A stretch of 33,912 nt of DNA. Origin: Candidatus Abawacabacteria bacterium RBG_16_42_10 (lineage in GTDB: Bacteria > Patescibacteriota > Gracilibacteria > RBG-16-42-10). The translations under genes and the position numbers were made by a program. The notes under the pieces are model-generated. The model searched no databases, was not told the DNA's origin, and was given only the letters and a program-made list of their open reading frames with translations. Within the stretch, counting starts at the first letter, position 1. Each line of letters starts with the position of its first letter. Location: the NCBI GenBank assembly GCA_001773455.1, contig MEWR01000026.1, positions 11,997-45,908 on the forward strand, given 5' to 3'. Positions 18,393-26,693 of the stretch are shown piece after piece.

Positions 18393-20441
18393 ATGACGTT
18401 TGCCTCTCTCACAACGCGTTGGTGCGGGCAATGCTTGCCTTTTTTGAAAGTACTCTTTGTGGCAGGGGTTTTTGTGATGGTATCGTTGCATACAATCCCG
18501 AAAACCCAAGCACAAGCCCAAGTCTCTTGCAGTTCTGAGATTGTAGATACACTGACAGGGACACCCCCGCGAGGAGCAGATCAAAATTTGCATGATGAAG
18601 ATGATAAGGTGGAAAGCAGTTTCCAAGATGGTTTTGACGAGCAAACACCTTCACCAACGGTAGATTTCAATGACAATAAATTTTCTCATACTGCTCGACT
18701 TGGCGGTGGTCTTTTCGGTGCCGGTTTCGAACCGAGTGGAGTGAATATTCTCGTTGATGACCCCGATGCCGCTTTGGATTCGGGCAGTGATGGTAGTGGA
18801 TATGTAGATCTGCTTGAATTTGATTTGACTGGCAACAGCTATGCCGGAGTATTTGATGTACAAGTGACCTGTGATACGAACAATGGCTATGATCTCCATA
18901 TCGCAGATACCTTCAATATGGATCCTACGTCTAAAAAAGTTGGTTACGATACTCATGATATTGCTATCTTTGGACAGGTCCCCAAGACAAATCTCAATAA
19001 GAGAGAGGGACTTTTTCGTATAGCTCCTGGAAGTCTTCGTGACATTACTGATTTCGATCTTATCAGTGGATTTGAAACACAAACTATCAAGCATGAATAC
19101 ATCATGGATTTACCCAATGAAGAAGATTGTGGGACGATGACTGTGGATGATTATGATGGAGACTGCGCGCCTGCAAGCTTGGATCCATTTGCTACTTTTG
19201 CAACAGAACGACTAAGAACATGGCCATATGCCGCCAGCACCCCTCCCAATGATGATGATTTTGGGATTATAGGTTTTACCCTGCTCTGTGATGAAAATGG
19301 TGACACCGGAGCTGCAACTGCGGGCACAGGGAAAATCAACCCATTTACGCGAGGACTCCTGAACCCCGGGACGGGAGAGAATCATCGTTTTAGGGAAGAT
19401 GGTCCCAATGATGATGACTGTGATGATCCGCCCACGAGTCCGGAAGAGTATTATGCCGCTATGCCTAGTTTGATAAATGTTGGTGATTATGATGGCATTG
19501 CCGGTACTGATCCCAGCACGTACAGCGCGATCTTGAGTGCCGATAACTGGGTCGGATATTCCGGTGTGATCACGGGCAATCCGCCGTTTACTGTGGACAA
19601 TTATTTTGAACTACGTGCGCAGGTGCCGAATAATCAAATTGCCGGGACATATGCAGGTACCATGATACTTTCTTGTTTGCCCAACATGACGGCCAACAAT
19701 GAGGCTGATTTTGATGGGGATGGAATTGGCGATGAAACTGTTGTTCCCGAAATTAATTTTCAAACTGCAAGTGATAGTAATTCGGAAGACATAACTCCGC
19801 TCTATGTTCCTGTTACTCTATCTGTGGCACAAGGTGTCTCGATAAGTGTCGACTTTGCATTTACCGGTGGTACTGCCGATGGTGGGACTGATTATACAAC
19901 TGCTTACCTGGGCGGTGGTACTGTCACTTTTTCACCTTTTACCACCACTGTTTATATTCCTACGGATTCTATCACTATTGTAGATGATCTTGATCCTGAA
20001 ACTGATGAAACGATTGAGATTACTCTATCAAATCCTACCTCGCCCGCAGTACTTGGTGGTGTCACTGTGTATACATACACCATAGTAGATAATGACAGTG
20101 GTGGAGGAGGAGATTGTCTCGGGCCCGGATTTAACTGGACGAGCGGTTTTAACTTCAGTTGTGATTTTACAATTCCGTCTGCCGGTGGAACTCATAGCAT
20201 CACCTTTACTACGGATTTCTTCTGTACCGAGGATGGTACATCTATTACCCTTGTAGGAGCTGATACAAACACACTGTATACTGATTCTTGTGGTGGAGGA
20301 GGTACACTGAGTGATAGTACGACATATAATGTTGGCCCATTTACGGACACTGCAGCAAGTCCTCCTGATGCAACACTCATCTTTACCGATGGGTTTGGTG
20401 ACGGTGGATTTACTGGAGTGACGTGGACGTATACACCGTAG
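18393..20441 (+). CDS. Secreted paralog 1: conserved surface domain + Calx-beta + Gly/Cys-rich C-terminal domain
   Basis: Signal peptide ending AQAQ; conserved block REGLFRIAPGS...IKHEYIMDLP...WPYAASTPP...NWVGYSG...VPNNQIAGTYAGT; Calx-beta ...VDFAFTGGTADGGTDYT...ETIEITLSNPTSP...YTYTIVDND. Confidence 0.88.
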   Translation: MTFASLTTRWCGQCLPFLKVLFVAGVFVMVSLHTIPKTQAQAQVSCSSEIVDTLTGTPPRGADQNLHDEDDKVESSFQDGFDEQTPSPTVDFNDNKFSHTARLGGGLFGAGFEPSGVNILVDDPDAALDSGSDGSGYVDLLEFDLTGNSYAGVFDVQVTCDTNNGYDLHIADTFNMDPTSKKVGYDTHDIAIFGQVPKTNLNKREGLFRIAPGSLRDITDFDLISGFETQTIKHEYIMDLPNEEDCGTMTVDDYDGDCAPASLDPFATFATERLRTWPYAASTPPNDDDFGIIGFTLLCDENGDTGAATAGTGKINPFTRGLLNPGTGENHRFREDGPNDDDCDDPPTSPEEYYAAMPSLINVGDYDGIAGTDPSTYSAILSADNWVGYSGVITGNPPFTVDNYFELRAQVPNNQIAGTYAGTMILSCLPNMTANNEADFDGDGIGDETVVPEINFQTASDSNSEDITPLYVPVTLSVAQGVSISVDFAFTGGTADGGTDYTTAYLGGGTVTFSPFTTTVYIPTDSITIVDDLDPETDETIEITLSNPTSPAVLGGVTVYTYTIVDNDSGGGGDCLGPGFNWTSGFNFSCDFTIPSAGGTHSITFTTDFFCTEDGTSITLVGADTNTLYTDSCGGGGTLSDSTTYNVGPFTDTAASPPDATLIFTDGFGDGGFTGVTWTYTP

Positions 20442-20490
20442 GGATGGTGATGGAGGATTTATTAATATCTTGTGGACATACGCGCTCTAA
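20442..20490 (+). pseudogene. Relic of a C-terminal cassette of the secreted family (DGDGGFINILWTYAL*)
   Basis: GATGGTGATGGAGGATTTATTAATATCTTGTGGACATACGCGCTCTAA lies just after the stop of paralog 1 and matches the paralog 2 C-terminus DGFGDGGILNILWTYQP*. Confidence 0.65.
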
Positions 20491-20611
20491 TGATGGAGAT
20501 GGATACAGTGGATAGGATAAGGAGAAGGAAATAGGGCTTCTGTTTTGTTTGTTTTTGTCAAAAGATTTATTTCATTTTTCAAGTGATATGATTCAATATC
20601 ACAATACTTTT

Positions 20612-20959
20612 ATGTTTGATTTTCAAAAGCTTATCGTTTATCAAAAGGCGAAACAGTTTTATCATGAAGCCCTTATTCACGTAATCTGGAATAATCGAGT
20701 CGATCTTGGCATGAAGGATCAATTGCGAAGAGCAGCAAGAAGTATCGCTCACAATATTGCTGAAGGGGCTGGGAAATACACGAAGCCAGATAAGAGGCGT
20801 TACTATGTATGTGCAAAGGCATCGGTATATGAGTGTTTTGCAGCGCTAGAACTCATAGAAATGGAAATGCTAATTTCAAAAACAGTTATGGACAATTTCC
20901 ACAACCAATTGGTAGAGTTGAGCAAGATGTTGACTGGTCTTATCAAATCACAAAGCTGA
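20612..20959 (+). CDS. Four-helix-bundle protein (S23/IVP-Avd superfamily)
   Basis: MFDFQKLIVYQKAKQFYHEA...LRRAARSIAHNIAEGAGKYTKPDKRRYYVCAKASVYECFAALEL; ORF extends upstream to 20549. Confidence 0.88.
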   Translation: MFDFQKLIVYQKAKQFYHEALIHVIWNNRVDLGMKDQLRRAARSIAHNIAEGAGKYTKPDKRRYYVCAKASVYECFAALELIEMEMLISKTVMDNFHNQLVELSKMLTGLIKSQS

Positions 20960-21096
20960 GGTGTGTCTCAAACAAAACAAAAAAAGAAACCCTCTATACT
21001 ATTCCTTATCCTATCCACTACATATACCCCACTCTACAAGAGTAGACATATTATATTTATATGTTATAATAATAGTGTTCACAAAAATAAATACAC

Positions 21097-23217
21097 ATGA
21101 AAATCGGCTTCCCGCAAAGGTTGCCCCCACCTACAAATCGAAGTTATCAAAGCTTCAAAGCACAAATGAATCGCTTAATGAGGATTCTTTTGATTGCCAT
21201 GATGCTTGTTCTTTCTCTGCCCTACTCTCTGATGAGTCAGGTCAATGCACAGGTCACGACCAGCCAAGATCGTACTGTGGTGACTCTTGATGTGACTGCA
21301 AGCTGTAGTACTTCTATCATTGATACGCTCAGTACCAATGATGGTCCACGTGGTGATGACCAGCCCCTCCATGATGATGATGATACGTTGGCAAGTGCGT
21401 TCCAAGATGGTTTTGACGAGCAAACACCCACACCCACAGTAGATTTTAGTGATAATGAATTTTCCACCACTGCACGAACGACCGGTGGTCTTTCCGGTTC
21501 CGGTTTCGAGCCTAGTGGAGTAAATATTCTTGTTGATGATCCGAATGCGCCCACAGGAGATGGTGATAATGGCTCTGGTTACGTAGATCTGGAACTTTTT
21601 GATACGACCGGCAATTCGTATGCCGCCGTATTTAATGATCAAATCACTTGTGACACAGTGAATGGTTATGATTTGCATATTGGTGATACATTCAATATGG
21701 ATCCTACGTCTAACAAGGTAAATTATGATGTTCGTGATATTGCTATTGATGATCAAACATACAAGCCGAACTTAAACAAACGTGAAGGTTTATTTCGCAT
21801 AGCACCCAACAGTGATCGTGATATTATTGAACTTGATCTTCCTTTTGGTTTTGAAACGAATTACATCAAGCATGAATATGTTATGGACTTACCTGCAGTG
21901 AAGGGTTGTCCCGTAGTAGGAGTAAGTATACCCAACGACGATTATGCAGGTGATTGCGTGCATGCAAGCTTAGATCCATTTACTGCTCTGGCCACAGAGC
22001 GGCTGAGGACATGGCCATATGCCGTGAGTACTCCTCCCGATGATAATGATTTTGGTACCGTTGGTTTTACACTGCTCTGTGATCAAAATGGAGGTCCTGG
22101 TGCAGCAGTTGCCGGTACAGGGAAAATTAATCCTTTTACCAGAGGTTTGGCTCTCCCGGGAACCAGTCAAAATCGTCGATTCAGAGAAGATGGAGGTAAT
22201 GTTGATTGTCATGATGCTTCTCAAGCTCCAGAAGAATATTATGCCGCCATTCCCAGTTTGCTAAGCGGTGCTGATTATGACGGCATTTCCGGCACTGATC
22301 CGGGTACGTATGGAGCGATTCTGAGTGCAAACAACTGGGTAGGCTATTCTGGTTTTATTACCGCGAGCGTTCCCGCTGTCGTGGATAATTATTTCGAAGT
22401 ACGTGCCCAGGTACCAAATAATCAAATAGCAGGTACGTATGCCGGTACGATCATTCTCTCTTGTCTGCCGAATCTCACTGCTGACAATAAAGCTGACTTT
22501 GATGGCGATCCAAGTACTGTCGATGATCCGGATCCGATCAGTTTCTTGACTGCCACGAGTAGTGGAGATGAAGGTGTCACTCCGGTCAATATTCCTGTGA
22601 GCTTAAGTGAAGTGCAAGCCGTGTCGGTAACTGCTGATTATACTATTACCGGTGGCACAGCTGTCAATGGTGTTGATTATATCTTGCCTGTGACAGGTAC
22701 TATTACATTCAATCCCGGTGAACAATTAACATATATACCGGCCATCATCATCACTGATGATAACGATATCGAAGGCGATGAAACTATTGAAATTACCCTT
22801 TCAAATCCCCAGCCGCCATTTATTTACTTGGGAGATATCATCGTTCATACCTATACCATACTCGACAATGACTTCGGTGGTGGCATCGGTGGTGGCGCTG
22901 AAATGACCTGTTTTGGTCCATACAACTGGACCAGTGGATTCAACTTCAGCCAAGACTGTGGCGTGACTGCCGGTGGCTCACATGCTCTGACATTCTCTAC
23001 CGATAGCTTCTGTGATTCTGACAACAACTTCGTCACACTTCTCGGCGCTGATGGTACTGTACTCTACTCTGACAGCTGTAGCGGTGGTCTCGATAACAAT
23101 ACGATCTACAATGTAGGACCGCTGTCCGAGGACACAACGGGTGATGCAACACTTGTCCTGTCTGATGGATTTGGCGATGGAGGAATACTGAATATTCTTT
23201 GGACATACCAACCTTAA
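21097..23217 (+). CDS. Secreted paralog 2: conserved surface domain + Calx-beta + C-terminal domain
   Basis: Same architecture as paralog 1; signal peptide MNRLMRILLIAMMLVLSLPYSLMSQVNAQ (alternative start 21166). Confidence 0.88.
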   Translation: MKIGFPQRLPPPTNRSYQSFKAQMNRLMRILLIAMMLVLSLPYSLMSQVNAQVTTSQDRTVVTLDVTASCSTSIIDTLSTNDGPRGDDQPLHDDDDTLASAFQDGFDEQTPTPTVDFSDNEFSTTARTTGGLSGSGFEPSGVNILVDDPNAPTGDGDNGSGYVDLELFDTTGNSYAAVFNDQITCDTVNGYDLHIGDTFNMDPTSNKVNYDVRDIAIDDQTYKPNLNKREGLFRIAPNSDRDIIELDLPFGFETNYIKHEYVMDLPAVKGCPVVGVSIPNDDYAGDCVHASLDPFTALATERLRTWPYAVSTPPDDNDFGTVGFTLLCDQNGGPGAAVAGTGKINPFTRGLALPGTSQNRRFREDGGNVDCHDASQAPEEYYAAIPSLLSGADYDGISGTDPGTYGAILSANNWVGYSGFITASVPAVVDNYFEVRAQVPNNQIAGTYAGTIILSCLPNLTADNKADFDGDPSTVDDPDPISFLTATSSGDEGVTPVNIPVSLSEVQAVSVTADYTITGGTAVNGVDYILPVTGTITFNPGEQLTYIPAIIITDDNDIEGDETIEITLSNPQPPFIYLGDIIVHTYTILDNDFGGGIGGGAEMTCFGPYNWTSGFNFSQDCGVTAGGSHALTFSTDSFCDSDNNFVTLLGADGTVLYSDSCSGGLDNNTIYNVGPLSEDTTGDATLVLSDGFGDGGILNILWTYQP

Positions 23218-23281
23218 CGGAAGATGAAGATGGAGATGAAGATGAAGGGGAAGAGGAAGAAATAACTCAAAATTAATCCTT

Positions 23282-24700
23282 ATGAAAACAAAAACTAAAA
23301 TTAACCCAATTTCTATGTTTACCCGTAAAAAATTAGCAGCATTTGCAATTGCAAATTTGCTTGCTTTGCCTCTCATGAGCGGGCTTGTGCATGCTCAGGT
23401 AACTACGAGTCAAGATCGTACTGTGGTAACACTCGATGTTACCAATGAATGTACTGTTCGGATTATGGATACTCCATATTCGGCCTTCTTTTATCTTGGG
23501 CAGGATCAGGATTATCACACCCAAGGTGACTTAGTGGCAAATGAAACTCCCCAAGACGGTTTTGATCAAGTCACTCCTTCACCGACAAGGGATTTTTCTG
23601 ATAATGACTTTTCAAATCTGACATTAGATGCACCTTTCAGTCTTACCAGCAGCAATATCGTTGTTGATGATCCTACAAATGGTAATGATGAAGGTATCGG
23701 TCAGGGTTACGGTTATGTTGACCTTGAGCCTTTTGACCTACCAGGAAATCAATACGCTGCTCAGTTTAATGCAGAAGTTGACTGTGATACGGTCAATGGT
23801 TATGACTTACATATTGCCGATACATTCAATCTAGAAACCACCATTGCTGGTGTTGCTACTGTAGATTATTGTGCAAATGATATCTATAACAGCTTTGGCC
23901 CTTGTGATCCGTCTTATACTAGTTACAACGTGGCAAGACGGGAAGGTTTGTTTCGTATAGCTCCCGATAGTCTTCGTGATTTGGATCAAGCCACAGCCAG
24001 TACGGCAGAGATTAAGCACGAGTATATTATGGACTTGCCCACAGATAATAACTTTTCTTGTACTGCTACGATGACGGACGACAATAATACTGGTAAGTGT
24101 CCACCTGCAGGTTTGGACCCGTTTGGTTTTGAAAGACTTCGTCCGTGGCCATATACTATCGGAACCCCTCCTGCTGATACTAATTTCGGTACAGTCGGCT
24201 TTACTATTCTTTGTGATGAAGATGGTGGTGATTCAACTGCGGCTTTTTGGCCAACTGGTCATGGAAGAATCGATCCATTTACTCGTGGTATTGCAGCACC
24301 TGATCCTGACGCAAGGTTTCGATATGACACTACCTTCGATGAAAGCTGTGATGATGCAGATGCTCCAGACGAGCCAGAGGAGCGTTATGCAGCTATTCCA
24401 AGTTTGGTAGATGGAGAAGATTATATGGGTATTACTGGTACTGATCCCGGTACTTATGCAGCTATTTTGTCTGCTGATAACTGGGTAGGTTACTCTGGTA
24501 CTATCGATCCGGCCAACCTTAACAGTGATGCTGATAACTTCTTTGAAGTGCGTTCCGCTGTACCGAACAATCAGATTGCCGGTACCTACGCTGGCACGAT
24601 TATTCTTTCTTGCTTACCAAACCTGACAGCTGAACCGGAATTGGATTTTGATGGTCCATTCGGTACTCCTGCATGGACTGGCGATGATACAACTAATTAA
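23282..24700 (+). CDS. Secreted paralog 3 (short form lacking Calx-beta and C-terminal domain)
   Basis: Signal peptide RKKLAAFAIANLLALPLMSGLVHAQ; shared conserved blocks; ends DFDGPFGTPAWTGDDTTN. Confidence 0.88.
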   Translation: MKTKTKINPISMFTRKKLAAFAIANLLALPLMSGLVHAQVTTSQDRTVVTLDVTNECTVRIMDTPYSAFFYLGQDQDYHTQGDLVANETPQDGFDQVTPSPTRDFSDNDFSNLTLDAPFSLTSSNIVVDDPTNGNDEGIGQGYGYVDLEPFDLPGNQYAAQFNAEVDCDTVNGYDLHIADTFNLETTIAGVATVDYCANDIYNSFGPCDPSYTSYNVARREGLFRIAPDSLRDLDQATASTAEIKHEYIMDLPTDNNFSCTATMTDDNNTGKCPPAGLDPFGFERLRPWPYTIGTPPADTNFGTVGFTILCDEDGGDSTAAFWPTGHGRIDPFTRGIAAPDPDARFRYDTTFDESCDDADAPDEPEERYAAIPSLVDGEDYMGITGTDPGTYAAILSADNWVGYSGTIDPANLNSDADNFFEVRSAVPNNQIAGTYAGTIILSCLPNLTAEPELDFDGPFGTPAWTGDDTTN

Positions 24701-24782
24701 TCGCTAAGAGCTGAGATAATAATACAAAGAGTTTTGTCTGTGTAATTCCTCTGTACCTTAACAATTCGGCAATAAATCCTTT

Positions 24783-25034
24783 CTCATGAGAGGAGATGGA
24801 ACACCATGGACCACAAACCACTCGACCTAAAGGTCTTGGGTTTATGGCACGTATCCCCGTTCTTTCTCCTCCCGTGAGGGAGGTATCCTTAAGCAAAAAC
24901 TTAGGGACGCGCGTTCCCCGTGAAAATGGTGCATACATTTACATCCTTCTTAGATGCCAAAAGCTTCTAAGAACCCGAACTTTATCCTGAACTCGTTTCA
25001 GGATCTTCAAACGATAGACACGGTTTATCGTTTT
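24783..25034 (+). ncRNA. Hairpin-rich non-coding region, candidate structured RNA
   Basis: CCA-c-AAACC-actc-GACC-TAAA-GGTC-ttg-GGTTT-a-TGG (24811-24847); CCTCCC-GTGA-GGGAGG (24868-24883); TTCTTAG/CTAAGAA (24947-24973); ATCCTGAA/TTCAGGAT (24984-25004); AAACGATA/TATCGTTT followed by TT (25009-25034). Strand uncertain. Confidence 0.4.
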
Positions 25035-25177
25035 CTCAACACTCATTGCCTATGCTTTGAGTTAAAATCATTTTTCTTTCATCTTTTGGTTTAATATGTA
25101 AAAGATTTAGTCTGATCGCTAAATATCAAATGATCATTGTGAGTTTTAATACTAATATAAATATTAACTTTTTTCTT

Positions 25178-26575
25178 ATGTCTTTACGACGTAAATTAGC
25201 AGCATTTGCTATCGCAAACTTATTGGCTTTGCCATTGATGAGCGGTATTGTGAGTGCTCAGATAACTACCAATCAAGATCGTACTGTAGTGACTCTTGAT
25301 GTTGCCAACCTTTGTGAGACTGGCATTGAGGATACACTTCCCTCTGGTGTTACTCGTGATTCTGTGGATGCCGCAGATCGCAATGCTCATGATGAAGATG
25401 ATATTATTCCAAGTGGACTTGGAGATGGTTTCGATCAAGTTCCTCCTTCACCAACCATTGATGGCACCGACTCATCAGATTCAGGTTTCTCAAATCTCAC
25501 TATTGGTACATTCGATGCGTCAAGCAGCAATATCGTTGTTGATGACCCTGACTACACAGATCTGGGTGTTGACGACGGTCATGGTTATGTAGATCTTACA
25601 GAATTTGATCCAGAGGGTAATGGTTATGCTGCAGTATTCAATGCTTTGGTTAAGTGTGACACAACCAATGGTTATGACTTGCATATTGCTGATACATTCA
25701 ATCTAGAAACTACTGCTTCTGGTGTTGCTCCTGTAGATTATAATAGTAATGATATCATTTTTGATGGCAATGGTGATACTAGAATTGTAAGACGTGAAGG
25801 TTTGTTCCGTATTGCACCCGATAGCGATCGTGATGTTGATGCTAATCTTGATGGTTTTAACGCAGTGAAGCATGAGTATATCCTTGATTTGCCAAGTGAG
25901 GAAATTACAATCGGTACACAATGTGATGATATGACAAACGATGATCTCTCAGGTGGTGACGGTTCTTCTTGTGAACCTGTTAGTCTTGATCCGTTTGGTA
26001 TTCACCTTTTGCGTCAATGGCCATATGCATTTGATACACCTCCGGCTGACACAAATTTTGGCACTGTAGGTTTTACCTTGCTCTGTGATCAGGGAGGAGG
26101 TGTAGGCACAGTTACTAGTGGTGCTGGTAGAATCAATCCATACACTCGGGGGATTTCTGTTTCAGTCGGTCCAGCCTTAGGTGAGCTTTCTGATGTTTTC
26201 CTATATGAAGATGGAAATGATGATTGTGACGATGTACAGATCTCTCCAGAAGAATATTATGCTGCAATTCCTAGTTTAGTAGATGATGAAGATTATCAGG
26301 GTATTTCTGGTGATGATCCAGGAACCTATGCGGCCATTTTGTCTGCAAATAACTGGGTAGGTTATTCAGGGACTATTTTACCTGCTAACTTAAACACTGC
26401 TTCAGATAATTTCTTTGAAGTACGTGCCTCTGTACCAAACAATCAAATGGCTGGTACTTATGCTGGTACAATTATCCTGTCATGTTTGCCTAATTTGACT
26501 CTCGAACCTGAATTAGACTTTGACGGTCCATTCGGTACTCCTGCTTGGTCTAGTGATGATACGACTACTCCATAA
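25178..26575 (+). CDS. Secreted paralog 4 (short form)
   Basis: Signal peptide MSLRRKLAAFAIANLLALPLMSGIVSAQ nearly identical to paralog 3; ends DFDGPFGTPAWSSDDTTTP; ORF open upstream to 25130. Confidence 0.88.
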   Translation: MSLRRKLAAFAIANLLALPLMSGIVSAQITTNQDRTVVTLDVANLCETGIEDTLPSGVTRDSVDAADRNAHDEDDIIPSGLGDGFDQVPPSPTIDGTDSSDSGFSNLTIGTFDASSSNIVVDDPDYTDLGVDDGHGYVDLTEFDPEGNGYAAVFNALVKCDTTNGYDLHIADTFNLETTASGVAPVDYNSNDIIFDGNGDTRIVRREGLFRIAPDSDRDVDANLDGFNAVKHEYILDLPSEEITIGTQCDDMTNDDLSGGDGSSCEPVSLDPFGIHLLRQWPYAFDTPPADTNFGTVGFTLLCDQGGGVGTVTSGAGRINPYTRGISVSVGPALGELSDVFLYEDGNDDCDDVQISPEEYYAAIPSLVDDEDYQGISGDDPGTYAAILSANNWVGYSGTILPANLNTASDNFFEVRASVPNNQMAGTYAGTIILSCLPNLTLEPELDFDGPFGTPAWSSDDTTTP

Positions 26576-26614
26576 TCTTAGTTGTAGTGTGCTAGGAACT
26601 TTTATGTTTCGCTC

Positions 26615-26646
26615 AAAGGCCTTTTCCTTCGGGAAGGGGCCTTTTT
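26615..26646 (+). terminator. Intrinsic terminator after paralog 4
   Basis: AAAGGCCTTTTCC-TTCG-GGAAGGGGCCTTTTT. Confidence 0.92.
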
Positions 26647-26693
26647 GAAATGCTTGAATTTATGTATAATGAAATGATTGATTTAAAACTCTC

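Noticed and set aside
20961-21290. 109 aa ORF overlapping the start of paralog 2
   Set aside because: Out-of-frame overlap with the clear signal peptide and coding sequence of paralog 2.
24796-24990. Small ORFs 24796..24990 (+) and 24693..24938 (-)
   Set aside because: No recognisable protein features; sequence is dominated by hairpins, so a non-coding interpretation is preferred.
18393-26575. Diversity-generating retroelement acting on the secreted paralogs
   Set aside because: Only a four-helix-bundle gene is present; no reverse transcriptase ORF and no template/variable repeat pair with adenine-specific differences could be seen.
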